DNA of 64,000 nucleotides from Brachyspira hampsonii (GTDB lineage Bacteria; Spirochaetota; Brachyspiria; Brachyspirales; Brachyspiraceae): NCBI RefSeq assembly GCF_002214805.1, contig NZ_CP019914.1, positions 1,860,001 to 1,924,000 of the forward strand, read 5' to 3'. Shown piece by piece: positions 1 to 9,841 of this stretch (position 1 is its first letter; each line of letters starts with the position of its first letter). The notes under the pieces were generated by a model. It saw only the letters and a program-made list of their open reading frames with translations, ran no database searches and was not told where the DNA came from. The position numbers and the translations under genes were made by a program.

Positions 1-462
1 CCCGCCCAAGTGTCTTATAAATTTGTAGTATATTCATCGCACGGTAAACAAAATTCTAAAATATAAATTAATTAGTAATATAATTTTTACTATGTTTAAA
101 AATTGGTTCTGCGTGTGTTAAAAAAGTAATAACCTTAATTGCATTTTGGGTGGTTTTTTAAAAATTCTTTTTAAATAATAAAGAAAGTTAAAAATTATAA
201 TTGCAGATTAAAATAATAAGCCTAAAGAGTGGGAATTAGTAAAAGTCAAAAAATTTATTCTCATTCCCCGCCCTTTAGAGTTTGTTATTTTACTTTGGAT
301 TTTAGTTTAATACTGTTTTATGATTTAAATAACATCTATTAGCACCCGCCCAAGTTTTTATTAGAGTTAGTATTTATTAAACGCACGGTTAATAAATTTT
401 TATTTATGATTCAAATTATAATTTCAAATTGTTTTAGATTAAAAATTTTACTCTCCGTGCGG
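1..462. repeat. Intergenic palindromic repeat array (array 1)
   Basis: No gene is supported here. The stretch holds a first module beginning CCCGCCCAAG at position 1 (cut by the window edge), an internal CGCACGG near 40, a GCGTGTG-type partner near 111 and a TTGGGTGG arm near 146. A second palindrome follows at 221-279 (AGAGTGGGAATTAG… against …TTCCCCGCCCTTT). A third module starts with GCACCCGCCCAAG at 342, has ACGCACGG near 382 and CCGTGCGG at 455-462. The last arm directly touches the stop codon of the hpt gene on the minus strand. The same modules recur in eight other arrays of this window. Confidence 0.85.
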
Positions 463-993
463 TTATTCAACTACTCCAATGTAGGGAAGATTTCTGTATT
501 TCTGAGCATAGTCAATTCCGTAGCCTACAACAAACTCATCTTCTATATCAAAACCGTTATAGTCTATTTTTATATCAACTTTTCTTCTTGAAGGCTTATT
601 TAAAAGTGTGCATATTTTAAGAGAAGCAATATTTCTGGTTTTTAATACTTCGCATATTTTTTCTAAAGTGTATCCTGTGTCTATTATATCTTCTACTATG
701 ATAACATCTCTTCCTGTGAGAGGTATATCAACATCTTTAAGTATTTTAATTTCAGAACCTATTTTATTGTTTCCGTAACTTGATACTATCATAAAATCAA
801 TTTCTACAGGCACATCAATATGCCTAGATAAATCAGCAATGAATATAAAAGAACCTTTTAAAAGTCCTATAATGCATGGTATATTTTCTTTATCCTTAAG
901 ATCATTAGAAATTTGTTCTGCTAATTCTTTAACTTTATTATTTATATCTTCTTCTGATATAAGTATTTTTGATATATGATCATCTTTTTTCAT
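463..993 (-). CDS. hpt: Hypoxanthine phosphoribosyltransferase
   Basis: The product (176 aa) salvages hypoxanthine and guanine to IMP and GMP using PRPP, in the cytoplasm. The PRPP-binding loop VIIVEDIIDTGYT lies at about residues 97-109 and the LLKGSF element near 44-49, as in bacterial Hpt proteins of 175-185 aa. The start is backed by an AAGGGAT ribosome binding site. The gene follows etfA on the same strand, but a hairpin lies between them, so it is probably its own unit. The stop codon touches a repeat module of array 1, so the transcript would run straight into a palindrome. Substrate preference between hypoxanthine and guanine cannot be read from the sequence. Confidence 0.95.
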   Translation of the reverse strand: MKKDDHISKILISEEDINNKVKELAEQISNDLKDKENIPCIIGLLKGSFIFIADLSRHIDVPVEIDFMIVSSYGNNKIGSEIKILKDVDIPLTGRDVIIVEDIIDTGYTLEKICEVLKTRNIASLKICTLLNKPSRRKVDIKIDYNGFDIEDEFVVGYGIDYAQKYRNLPYIGVVE

Positions 994-1152
994 GAATTAT
1001 CCCTTAGTAATTTTTTATATATTATCGTATATAAATAATAATTTAATTAAAAATATATTTATACTATGCATTTTTTTAATAATTATAATTTTTTTTGAAA
1101 ATGTATTTTAATAATTCAATATTTAACAAAAAATAAAATCTATATATAATTA

Positions 1153-1190
1153 TAGAGCCAATAGATAATCAATTTTATCCATTGGCTCTA
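1153..1190. terminator. Hairpin between etfA and hpt
   Basis: A perfect 10-bp stem (TAGAGCCAAT / ATTGGCTCTA) is extended by an inner 5-bp stem (GATAA/TTATC) around a 6-nt loop. A T-run follows on the plus strand. The minus-strand side, where etfA transcription arrives, is only moderately U-rich. It is a likely terminator of the bcd-etfBA unit, though its T-tract is better placed for the other direction. Confidence 0.6.
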
Positions 1191-1226
1191 TTTTTAATAA
1201 AATAAATAATAATCTAAATTATTTAC

Positions 1227-2246
1227 TTACTTAGCTTTTTTAGCTTCTATTGCTTTTGCTAATTCTTCAGCTAATAGAGGAAGTACTTTATTCACATCGC
1301 CTACTATACCTAAATCAGCTATTCCAAACATAGGAGCATCTTTATCTTTGTTTATAGCAATGATGTATTCTGATTCTTCCATACCAGCCATGTGCTGAAT
1401 AGCACCAGAGATACCGCAAGCGAAGTATATATTAGGTCTTACTGTTTTACCTGTTTGACCTACTTGTCTAGCCTGTTCTATATATCCAGCATCTACTGCA
1501 GCTCTTGAACCTGAAACTGTTGCACCTATTTTAGAAGCTACAGCTTCAAGATTTTTGAAGTTTTCTTTAGAACCTACACCTCTACCGCCAGATACCAATA
1601 TTTTAGCTTCTGTAATATCAATTTTTTTAGAAGTTTCTTTTACTATATCTAAGATTTTAACTTTCATTTTAGAAGTGTCTATTGTTAAAGGTAATACTTC
1701 AACTTCACCTTTTTTTCCTTCTTCTTTAGCTAATTTCTGCATAACACCAGGTCTTACAGTAGCCATTTGCGGTCTATGATCCGGACATACAATAGTAGCC
1801 ATCAAGTTACCGCCGAATGCAGGTCTAGTCATTCCGAATACTTTAGTTTCATCATCTATTTCTAATTTTGTACAGTCAGCAGTAAGACCTGTAGCAAGTC
1901 TTGAAGATACTCTAGGAGCTAAGTCTCTTCCTAAAGTAGTTGCACCTAATAATACTATTTCCGGTTTTTTAGCATTTATTATTGCTGATAATGCCTGAGC
2001 ATAAGCTTCAGTATCGTACTGTTTTAAAAGTTCATTGTCAACAATTACTACTTTATCAGCACCATATTCAACTAAAGTTTGAGCTAAACCTTCTACTTTA
2101 TGTCCTATTAAAGCCACTGTTACAGGTGAATTTAATTTAACAGCAAGTTTTTTTGCTTCTCCGATTAATTCTAAACCTACGTTTTGAATTACACCGTCTC
2201 TTTGCTCTGCAAATACTAATATTCCTTTATAATCACTTAAATTCAT
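1227..2246 (-). CDS. etfA: Electron transfer flavoprotein alpha subunit
   Basis: This is the large subunit (339 aa) of the EtfAB heterodimer, which passes electrons between NADH, ferredoxin and acyl-CoA dehydrogenase. The C-terminal third carries the conserved FAD-binding domain, with SGSRAAVDAG, RQVGQTGKTVRP and a GISGAIQH segment. Length fits the family. It lies 39 bp downstream of etfB, which follows an acyl-CoA dehydrogenase gene, so the three form a bcd-etfB-etfA operon. In anaerobes this set commonly forms an electron-bifurcating butyryl-CoA dehydrogenase complex. That role is inferred from the arrangement, not shown by a unique residue here. Confidence 0.95.
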   Translation of the reverse strand: MNLSDYKGILVFAEQRDGVIQNVGLELIGEAKKLAVKLNSPVTVALIGHKVEGLAQTLVEYGADKVVIVDNELLKQYDTEAYAQALSAIINAKKPEIVLLGATTLGRDLAPRVSSRLATGLTADCTKLEIDDETKVFGMTRPAFGGNLMATIVCPDHRPQMATVRPGVMQKLAKEEGKKGEVEVLPLTIDTSKMKVKILDIVKETSKKIDITEAKILVSGGRGVGSKENFKNLEAVASKIGATVSGSRAAVDAGYIEQARQVGQTGKTVRPNIYFACGISGAIQHMAGMEESEYIIAINKDKDAPMFGIADLGIVGDVNKVLPLLAEELAKAIEAKKAK

Positions 2247-2285
2247 TATCTATCTCCTTTTTCTAAGGTTCTTTGTTAATTAAAA

Positions 2286-3071
2286 TTAAATAACAAATTT
2301 TTCTTTTAATTTTTCAATTATGATATTAACAGCTTCTTTAGTATCAACTTCAAATACTTTACCAGCTTGTTTAGCTCCTTTAGTAAATGATTTTTTTACT
2401 TTAGTAGGAGATCCAGTAAGACCTATCAATGAAGGATCAATTTTTATAGTTTCAGAAGACCATATTTCAACTTCTTTGTCATATGCTTCCACTATTCCTT
2501 TAACTCTCATGTATCTAGGGCTGTTAGCTTCTGATAATACAGTAATTAGAGCAGGTAATTGAACATTTAACAAATAGTATCCGTCTTCTACCATTCTTTT
2601 TACAGTTAATGATTTATCAGCTTCATTATATTGTATTTCTTTAGCATAAGAAATCTGAGGTATTTCTAGGTGTTCAGCTGTTTGCGGACCAACTTGAGCA
2701 GTATCACCGTCTATAGCTTGTCTTCCAGAGATAATAAGATCATATTCTAAAGTTCTTAAAGCAGCAGCTAATGTATTAGAAGTAGCCAGAGTATCAGCAC
2801 CTCCGAATTTTCTATCAGTTATAAGAATAGCTCTGTCAGCTCCCATAGCAAAAGCTTCTCTTAATATAGCTTCAGCTTGAGGAGGTCCCATTGTTATTAC
2901 TGTAACATGAGCACCATATTTATCTTTTAATTTTAAAGCTTCTTCTAATCCGGCTTTATCGTCAGGGTTCATTATACTAGGAACACCATCTCTTATTAAT
3001 GTACCTTTAACAGGGTCAAGTCTAATTTCAGTTGTATCTGGAACCTGTTTTACACAAACTATGATTTTCAT
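2286..3071 (-). CDS. etfB: Electron transfer flavoprotein beta subunit
   Basis: The product (261 aa) is the small EtfAB subunit, which in bifurcating Etfs carries a second FAD and the NADH site. It begins MKIIVCVKQVPDTTEIRLD, a hallmark EtfB N-terminus, and has the IISGRQAIDGDTAQVGP motif and the VEDGYYLL segment near the middle. Length is typical. It sits between the acyl-CoA dehydrogenase gene (42 bp upstream) and etfA (39 bp downstream) on the minus strand, so co-transcription is expected. Confidence 0.95.
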   Translation of the reverse strand: MKIIVCVKQVPDTTEIRLDPVKGTLIRDGVPSIMNPDDKAGLEEALKLKDKYGAHVTVITMGPPQAEAILREAFAMGADRAILITDRKFGGADTLATSNTLAAALRTLEYDLIISGRQAIDGDTAQVGPQTAEHLEIPQISYAKEIQYNEADKSLTVKRMVEDGYYLLNVQLPALITVLSEANSPRYMRVKGIVEAYDKEVEIWSSETIKIDPSLIGLTGSPTKVKKSFTKGAKQAGKVFEVDTKEAVNIIIEKLKEKFVI

Positions 3072-3113
3072 TTATATTCCTCCATAAATATTTTATTTAC
3101 TAAACTAATTATC

Positions 3114-4259
3114 TTATTTTAAAAGACTTCCTGCTATTACCATTCTTTGAACTTCTGAAGTACCTTCATAGATTTCTGTAATCTTAGCGTCTCTCATCAT
3201 TCTTTCAACAGGATATTCTCTAGTATATCCGTATCCGCCATGAAGCTGAACAGCTTTAGTTGTAACTTCCATTGCAGTTTCAGCTGCGAATAGTTTAGCT
3301 CTTGCGGCATCTACAGAATATGGAAGATGATTGCTTTCTTTCCAAGCTGCTTTGTACACTAGAAGTCTTGAAGCTTCTACTTTTACTTCAAGGTTAGCTA
3401 ATTGGAATTGAGTGTTTTGGAAATTAGCTATAGTTCTTCCGAACTGTTTTCTTTCTTTAACATAAGCTACAGTTTCATCAAGAGCACCTTGAGCAATACC
3501 CAATGCCTGAGAAGCAATACCTATTCTTCCTCCGTCAAGAGTCATCATAGCAATTTTAAATCCTTTACCTAATTCACCTAATAGGTTATCTTTTGGTATT
3601 CTTGCATTTTCAAATATTAATTCGCAAGTAGCAGAACCTCTAATACCTAATTTTTTCTCTTTTTTACCAACGCTAAATCCAGGAGCAGTTGATTCTACAA
3701 TGAAAGCAGAAATACCTTTTAATCCTTTAGATTTATCAGTCATAGCAAATATAACATACACATTTGCATATCCAGAGTTTGTGATGAATATTTTTGAACC
3801 ATTAAGAACCCATTCCTGAGTAGCTTCATCTAATACAGCTGTTGTTTGCTGACCTGCTGCATCAGTACCTGCATTTGGTTCAGTAAGTCCGAATGCACCA
3901 AGCCATTCTCCGCTAGCTAGTTTAGGAATATATTTTTGTTTTTGTGCATCAGTACCGAATTGTAATATAGGCCAAGTTCCAAGAGAAGTGTGAGCAGAAA
4001 GAATAACACCTGTAGTTCCGCAAACTCTTGATAATTCTTCAACCGCCATAGCATACATTATGTTGTCTCCGCCTGCACCGCCGTATTCTTTAGGAATAGG
4101 TATTCCCATAAGTCCTATTTCGGACATTTTTTTTACAGTTTCAACAGGGAATCTTTCTTCCTCGTCAACTTCTGCAGCTAAAGGTTTTACTTCTTTTTCA
4201 GCAAATTCTCTGATCATTTGTCTGAAAAGTTGATGTGTTTTAGACAAATTAAATTCCAT
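3114..4259 (-). CDS. bcd: Acyl-CoA dehydrogenase, probably butyryl-CoA dehydrogenase
   Basis: This 381-aa flavoenzyme reduces crotonyl-CoA to butyryl-CoA, or oxidises short acyl-CoA. It has the family signatures FGLTEPNAGTDA and GGYGYTREYP, and the catalytic-base motif YEGTSEVQR with Glu365 at the position of the catalytic glutamate of short-chain acyl-CoA dehydrogenases. It is the first gene of a minus-strand operon with etfB and etfA, which favours the Bcd-Etf complex of butyrate-forming anaerobes. Crotonase, thiolase and hydroxybutyryl-CoA dehydrogenase genes are not in the window. Chain-length specificity cannot be proven from sequence alone. Confidence 0.88.
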   Translation of the reverse strand: MEFNLSKTHQLFRQMIREFAEKEVKPLAAEVDEEERFPVETVKKMSEIGLMGIPIPKEYGGAGGDNIMYAMAVEELSRVCGTTGVILSAHTSLGTWPILQFGTDAQKQKYIPKLASGEWLGAFGLTEPNAGTDAAGQQTTAVLDEATQEWVLNGSKIFITNSGYANVYVIFAMTDKSKGLKGISAFIVESTAPGFSVGKKEKKLGIRGSATCELIFENARIPKDNLLGELGKGFKIAMMTLDGGRIGIASQALGIAQGALDETVAYVKERKQFGRTIANFQNTQFQLANLEVKVEASRLLVYKAAWKESNHLPYSVDAARAKLFAAETAMEVTTKAVQLHGGYGYTREYPVERMMRDAKITEIYEGTSEVQRMVIAGSLLK

Positions 4260-5262
4260 TCTCTAAAATCCTCCTACTAATAATCTTTAAGTAAAATATA
4301 ATATATTTTTTATTAAAAATCAAATCATAAATACAATATAATAAGATATAATATGATAAAAAATAACTTTTTCTTTAATATTAAAACTAAAAATACACAA
4401 AACTCACAAATAATGTATTATAACATCATTATATTTCCTCAAGTTTCATCAGATTTTTATATGGCTAATTATAGATTAATAAGCTCATAGAACTTTTTTA
4501 TCTATGCGTCTATATATACAGAATTAAACTTGAACTATTAGCTATACTTGTTTTATACAATATTTATTTAATATATACTATTTTAAGTGATAATTAAACT
4601 CTATATAGTGTTACTTGTAATATTTAAAATAATTCTTATATAATATTGTTTAATTATATACGGGAATAAATTTTTATTTTGAGTATAAATTCATTATATG
4701 AATTATAAATAATATACTAAGTATTTTTTAGTAAGCTTTAATATTTATATATTATATATTATTTTGTCATATTATATTTAGTCTTTTTATAAAATATTAT
4801 TATTAATATATATTTTTTATTTTATAGATTTAGTTTAAAATATTTTGCTATTTTCTTTACAAATTATTTATAAATTTGAAATATTTTTTATTAAATAATT
4901 AAGTAAAAAAATTGAATTTTTTAATAAATTGTAAAAAAAAATTTTGTATCAAATTGGTAATAATATAATAAAGTAATTTAATAAAATTAGACTATTAGTA
5001 TGCTTTAAACTTTAATAATAATTTTTAATATTATTTATAGTATTATTTTATTATTAGTTATTGTTAAAATATGTTTGTAAATGTATTTTAACTAAAAAAA
5101 TAGTACCTATATATCCTATATATCAAGAATAAGATATTATGGTATATTTATATTTATTTTGCTTGATTTTTTTCAAAATACTGATAGACTATAAAGATAG
5201 TGTTTTTGGAGAAAATTTTAAAATTTCTATAAATCAATTTATAAAAAAGTCAAGGAGTTATT
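4260..5262. other. AT-rich 1 kb intergenic region between divergent operons
   Basis: This stretch lies between the divergent bcd-etf and V-ATPase operons and should contain both promoters. It is dominated by A and T homopolymers. I saw no ORF with a ribosome binding site, no RNA gene, and none of the GGGCGGG modules found elsewhere. An AAGGAG-type site occurs just before the V-ATPase subunit E start. Several TATAAT-like hexamers exist, but none has a convincing partner at proper spacing. Confidence 0.5.
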
Positions 5263-5877
5263 ATGGCTGAAGAGAAAAAATTAGACTCCCTTCTTGAACG
5301 CATATATCAAGACGGTGTTGAAAAATCCAACAAAAAAGCTGATGAAATAATCTCAAATGCTAAAAGCGAAGCTGACAGAATTATAAAAGAAGCAGAAGCA
5401 AAATCGGAAGAAATTATAAAAGAGGCAGAAAGAAAGTCAGAAGAGCTAAAGAAAAATACAATAACAGATGTTCGTATGGCAGGCGAGCAGTCAATCAGTG
5501 TTTTAAAACAAAGAATAAAGGATTTAGTAACTGCTAAAGTATTAGAAGAAGGCTTGAAAGGAGCTTTTGCAGATACTTCATTCTTAAAAGATTTAATTCT
5601 TGAAGTGGTGAAAAAATGGGATATTAATTCAACTGATTCAGATGTAACAGTATATTTCCCAGAATCAAAGAAATCAGATATAGATGCATCTTTTGAGAAA
5701 TCTATAAAAGCAGCTATAAAAAATGCTGATATTAATTTTGATAAGAAATTATCTAATGGTTTCAAAATTGTTCCTGAAGGCGGTAATTATCAGCTTCAGT
5801 TTACAGATGAAGATTTCGTAGAGTTTTTCAGTGATTATATAAAAGCAAAAACGGAAGAAGTGATTTTTAGTAAATAA
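5263..5877 (+). CDS. ntpE: V-type ATPase subunit E (peripheral stalk)
   Basis: The product (204 aa) is a peripheral-stalk subunit joining the catalytic head to the membrane part. Residues about 15-70 form a long charged helix rich in Lys, Glu and Ala (repeats of the SEEIIKEAE type), followed by a compact C-terminal domain; this is the subunit E plan. An AAGGAG-like site precedes the ATG. It opens a seven-gene plus-strand operon that runs to the K subunit. Identification rests on this architecture and position more than on a catalytic motif. Confidence 0.88.
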   Translation: MAEEKKLDSLLERIYQDGVEKSNKKADEIISNAKSEADRIIKEAEAKSEEIIKEAERKSEELKKNTITDVRMAGEQSISVLKQRIKDLVTAKVLEEGLKGAFADTSFLKDLILEVVKKWDINSTDSDVTVYFPESKKSDIDASFEKSIKAAIKNADINFDKKLSNGFKIVPEGGNYQLQFTDEDFVEFFSDYIKAKTEEVIFSK

Positions 5878-5888
5878 GAGGGGTGAGT

Positions 5889-6728
5889 ATGGGATCATAT
5901 TATTATCTTATCTCAGGTCTTCCAGAAGTGAAACTTTCTGATGCTAAGGCTAAGTATGATATTAATGAAATTACTCAAAGCATATTATCTAGTTTAAATG
6001 CTAAAGATTCTAAATTTTTTAAGTATCTTATTTATCAAAATGATAATAAAAATTTAGTAAGTGCTATAGCAAAACAAAAGGGATTATTTACTCCTTATAT
6101 AGAACATATAGAACCATCAATATTCAGTAAAGAAGAGATGCAGAAATATGCAAGTATATCAAATTTACCATTGTATATGAGTAAGTTTTTAGAGGACAGT
6201 AAGAATATTGAATGGGAAAATGCGAGACATATAGAAAATACTCTTTTAAATTTGTATTATGAAGAGATGATACAAAATGGTAATTCATTTATAAAAAATT
6301 ATGCTTTATTTATGAGAGATATGAAAAATGTTCTTGCTGCCTTAAATGGAAGAGCTTTAGGTTTTTCAAGCGATGCTATAGCGAAAGAGCTTATAGGAGA
6401 TTATTCTTTGATATCAGCATTGACAAAATCAACAGCTTCAGATTTCGGAGTAGGCAGAGAGATACCATATATCAATACTATTATTGAAACATTCAATTCA
6501 TCAGATAAAGCAGATCCGTATAATATGGAAAACATAGAATGTTCTTTGGTAAGAGAATTTTTAGACAGATTAACTTCTATAAAATCTTTCACAACAGATA
6601 ATGTTTTTGCTTATTATATAAATCTCACTTATGCTGTTAGTATAAACGGAAGGAATGAAGAGGAAGGTAAGAAACATTTAGAGACGCTAATAGGTTCTTT
6701 GAAAGAAAAGGCGTCTGTGTATAATTAA
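5889..6728 (+). CDS. DUF2764 protein, V-ATPase subunit C-like
   Basis: This 279-aa protein begins MGSYYYLISGLPEV, typical of the DUF2764 family found as the second gene of spirochaete and Bacteroidetes V-ATPase operons. It is thought to replace subunit C, linking the central rotor to the membrane ring; that role is inferred from the locus. I chose the ATG at 5889 because an AGAGGGG site lies 5 nt upstream; a GTG at 5883 would fall inside that site. The gene is 11 bp from subunit E and 13 bp from subunit A. No transmembrane segment is visible. Confidence 0.85.
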   Translation: MGSYYYLISGLPEVKLSDAKAKYDINEITQSILSSLNAKDSKFFKYLIYQNDNKNLVSAIAKQKGLFTPYIEHIEPSIFSKEEMQKYASISNLPLYMSKFLEDSKNIEWENARHIENTLLNLYYEEMIQNGNSFIKNYALFMRDMKNVLAALNGRALGFSSDAIAKELIGDYSLISALTKSTASDFGVGREIPYINTIIETFNSSDKADPYNMENIECSLVREFLDRLTSIKSFTTDNVFAYYINLTYAVSINGRNEEEGKKHLETLIGSLKEKASVYN

Positions 6729-6741
6729 TTAGGAGATAGAA

Positions 6742-8505
6742 ATGACTAAAGGTAAAGTAACTGCTATTATATCAAACCTAATTTCAATAGAGGTAGACGG
6801 TCCTGTTTCACAAAACGAGATATGTTATGTATCTTGCGGTAATGCGAAACTTATGGCTGAGGTTATTAAAATATCAGGTACTAGTGCTAGTGCTCAGGTA
6901 TTTGAATCTACTAGGGGTGTAAAATTAGGTGATGCCGTAGAGTTTACCGGTTCAATGTTAGAGATTGAATTAGGACCTGGACTTTTAGGTAAAAACTTTG
7001 ACGGACTTCAAAATGACCTTGACAAATTACAAGGCGTATTCTTAGAAAGAGGTAAATATAATGATCTTTCTGAAGATAAAGAATCAACTTATGACTTTAC
7101 TCCGATAGCTAAAGTTGGAGAAGAAGTAGCTGCAGGCGACTGGATAGGTGCTGTTAAAGAAGGTTGGATTGACCATAAAATAATGGTTCCTTTCAAATTT
7201 CAAGGCAAAGGCACTGTTGAAAGCGTAGCTTCAGCAGGAACTTATCATTTACAGGACACATTAGCTGTTATAAAAACTTCTAATGGTGAAAAAGTTAATG
7301 TAACTATGGTACAAACTTGGCCTGTAAAACTTACTATTAAAGCATATAAAGAAAAACCAAGACCATTTAAATTATTGGAAACTGGTGTTAGAACTATAGA
7401 TACTTTCAATCCTATTACTGAAGGCGGTACAGGATTTATTCCGGGACCATTCGGTGCAGGTAAAACAGTATTGCAGCACGCTTTGGCTACTAACGCAAAT
7501 GCCGACTTGATTATAATGACAGCATGCGGTGAAAGGGCTAATGAGGTAGTAGAAATATTTACTGAGTTCCCAGAACTTATAGACCCAAGAACAGGAAGAA
7601 GTTTGATGGAAAGAACTACTATCATCTGTAACACTTCAAACATGCCGGTTGCTGCCCGTGAAGCTTCAGTTTATGTAGGTATGACTATTGCTGAATATTA
7701 CAGATCAATGGGACTTAAAGTTCTTCTTCTTGCCGACTCTACTTCTCGTTGGGCTCAGGCTTTAAGAGAGATGTCTAACCGTCTTGAGGAATTACCTGGT
7801 CCAGACGCGTTCCCTATTGACTTGCCTGCTATTATTTCTAGTTTCTATGCCAGAGCAGGTTTCGTATACTTAAATAACGGAGAAACAGGTTCTATTACAT
7901 TCATAGGTACAGTATCTCCTGCAGGCGGTAACTTGAAAGAGCCTGTAACAGAATCTACTCGTAAAGCAGCTAGATGTTTCTACGCTTTATCACAAAAACG
8001 TGCCGACAGTAAAAGATATCCTGCTGTTGACCCATTAGATTCTTATTCTAAATATATTGAGTATCCAGAGTTCATAGAATTCTCAGATACTAATATAGAA
8101 AAAGGATGGGCTGATAAAGTAACTAGAGCTAAAGATATTGCTAGAAGAGGACAGGAAGCTAATGACCAAATAAGCATTCTTGGTGATGACGCAGTACCTC
8201 TTGAATACCATCAGCGTTTATGGAAAGCTGAGCTTATAGACTTTGTATTATTACAGCAAGATGCTTTCGATAAAGTAGATAAAAACTGCCCTATAGAAAG
8301 ACAAAAAGAATTATTAAATCAAGTTATGAAAGTTGTAGAAGCTGATTACAGATTTGATGATTACAGCGAAGTAGGTACTTATTTCAAAAGACTTATCAAC
8401 GCTTTCAAACAGATGAACTATTCTGTATATCAGTCTGATGATCATAAAAAATACACAGCTGAGATGGAATCAATATTTGCTGAAAGGAGTATAACACATG
8501 CCTAA
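6742..8505 (+). CDS. ntpA: V-type ATPase catalytic subunit A
   Basis: This is the nucleotide-hydrolysing subunit (587 aa) of the V1 head; the gene is also called atpA. The P-loop GPFGAGKT is at residues 235-242, with the catalytic GERANE motif and the SRWAQALRE segment downstream, and the bulge region after residue 100 that marks A subunits. Length matches the family. Its last 8 bp overlap the start of subunit B, indicating translational coupling. The A subunit does not itself show which ion is pumped. Confidence 0.97.
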   Translation: MTKGKVTAIISNLISIEVDGPVSQNEICYVSCGNAKLMAEVIKISGTSASAQVFESTRGVKLGDAVEFTGSMLEIELGPGLLGKNFDGLQNDLDKLQGVFLERGKYNDLSEDKESTYDFTPIAKVGEEVAAGDWIGAVKEGWIDHKIMVPFKFQGKGTVESVASAGTYHLQDTLAVIKTSNGEKVNVTMVQTWPVKLTIKAYKEKPRPFKLLETGVRTIDTFNPITEGGTGFIPGPFGAGKTVLQHALATNANADLIIMTACGERANEVVEIFTEFPELIDPRTGRSLMERTTIICNTSNMPVAAREASVYVGMTIAEYYRSMGLKVLLLADSTSRWAQALREMSNRLEELPGPDAFPIDLPAIISSFYARAGFVYLNNGETGSITFIGTVSPAGGNLKEPVTESTRKAARCFYALSQKRADSKRYPAVDPLDSYSKYIEYPEFIEFSDTNIEKGWADKVTRAKDIARRGQEANDQISILGDDAVPLEYHQRLWKAELIDFVLLQQDAFDKVDKNCPIERQKELLNQVMKVVEADYRFDDYSEVGTYFKRLINAFKQMNYSVYQSDDHKKYTAEMESIFAERSITHA

Positions 8506-9820
8506 AGCATTTCAAAAAGTATATACAAAATTAGTACAGATTACTAAAGCAACTGTATCTTTAAGAGCAGAAAATGTCGGCAACGATGAAATGGCTCTTG
8601 TAGCAGGAAGACCTGCTCAGGTTGTAAAAATGATTGGAGATATTGTTACACTTCAGGTTTTCCAAGGTACTGAAGGCATACCTACTAATGCTGAAGTAGT
8701 ATTCTTAGGCAGACCTCCTAGACTTAAAGTAAGCGAACTTCTTGCAGGAAGATTCTTTAATGCTTACGGCGAGCCTATTGACGGCGGTGCTGAAGTTGAA
8801 GGTAAAGAAGTAGAAATCGGAGGACCTTCTGTAAACCCTGTTAGAAGAAAACAGCCTTCTGAACTTATTGCTACAGGTATTGCCGGTATTGACCTTAACA
8901 ATACTCTTGTTACAGGACAGAAAATACCGTTCTTCGCAGACCCAGATCAGCCTTACAACGCAGTTCTTGCTCAGGTAGCATTGAGAGCTGAAGCTGATAA
9001 AATCATACTTGGCGGTATGGGACTTTCTAACGATGACTATTTATCATTTAAAAATACATTTACTGAAGCCGGAGCTTTAGATAAAATTATATGTTTCATC
9101 AATACTACTGATGACCCTCCTGTAGAAAGACTTTTGATTCCGGATATGGCTTGTACCGCTGCTGAATATTTCGCAGTTGAGAAAAAAGAGAAAGTTCTTG
9201 TTCTTCTTACAGACATGACTCTTTATGCCGATGCTTTGGCTATAGTATCCAACAAAATGGATCAAATCCCTTCTAAAGATTCTATGCCGGGTTCTTTATA
9301 TTCTGACCTTGCTAAAATATATGAAAAAGCAGCTCAGTTCCCAGACGGAGGTTCTATTACTATTATTGCTGTTACTACTCTTAATGAAGGGGATATTACT
9401 CATGCTGTACCAGACAACACTGGTTACATCACTGAAGGTCAGCTTTATTTAAGAAGAGACTCTGATATAGGTAAAACAATTATTGACCCATTCAGAAGCC
9501 TTTCTCGTTTGAAACAGCTTGTTATAGGTAAGAAAACTAGAGAAGATCACCCTGCTGTAATGAACACTTTGGTTCGTCTTTATTCAGATGCTGCTAATGC
9601 TAAAATGAAAAAAGAAAACGGTTTCGACTTGACAGAATACGATGAAAGATGTTTGAAATATGCTGCTGAATATTCTGAAAGATTACTTGCTATAGATATT
9701 AACATAAAAATTGATGAGATGTTGGAAACAGGCTGGGAATTGATGGGTAAATATTTCAGTAAAGCAGAAGTTGGTGTAAAAGAATCATTGGCAGAAAAAT
9801 ACGGTAAATGGTCAAACTAA
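8498..9820 (+). CDS. ntpB: V-type ATPase subunit B
   Basis: The product (440 aa) is the non-catalytic nucleotide-site subunit that alternates with subunit A in the V1 hexamer (also atpB). It lacks a canonical Walker A, as expected, and carries typical B-subunit segments such as FFADPDQPYN, TDMTLYADAL and SMPGSLYSDLA. It overlaps subunit A by 8 bp. The next gene, subunit D, starts 21 bp after its stop. Confidence 0.96.
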   Translation: MPKAFQKVYTKLVQITKATVSLRAENVGNDEMALVAGRPAQVVKMIGDIVTLQVFQGTEGIPTNAEVVFLGRPPRLKVSELLAGRFFNAYGEPIDGGAEVEGKEVEIGGPSVNPVRRKQPSELIATGIAGIDLNNTLVTGQKIPFFADPDQPYNAVLAQVALRAEADKIILGGMGLSNDDYLSFKNTFTEAGALDKIICFINTTDDPPVERLLIPDMACTAAEYFAVEKKEKVLVLLTDMTLYADALAIVSNKMDQIPSKDSMPGSLYSDLAKIYEKAAQFPDGGSITIIAVTTLNEGDITHAVPDNTGYITEGQLYLRRDSDIGKTIIDPFRSLSRLKQLVIGKKTREDHPAVMNTLVRLYSDAANAKMKKENGFDLTEYDERCLKYAAEYSERLLAIDINIKIDEMLETGWELMGKYFSKAEVGVKESLAEKYGKWSN

Positions 9821-9841
9821 TTTAAAAAAGTAGGTAAAAAT

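Noticed and set aside
406-591. A plus-strand frame at the hpt end.
   Set aside because: It overlaps the antisense end of hpt and the repeat module, and has no start signal.
4930-4985. A promoter TTGTAT…TATAAT upstream of the V-ATPase operon.
   Set aside because: The spacing is only about 14 bp and the site is about 290 bp from the start codon, so it is not convincing in such AT-rich sequence.
5307-5765. A 152-codon minus-strand frame within subunit E.
   Set aside because: It is the antisense of a coding region, where Lys/Glu-rich codons avoid stops on the opposite strand. No promoter or ribosome binding site is seen.
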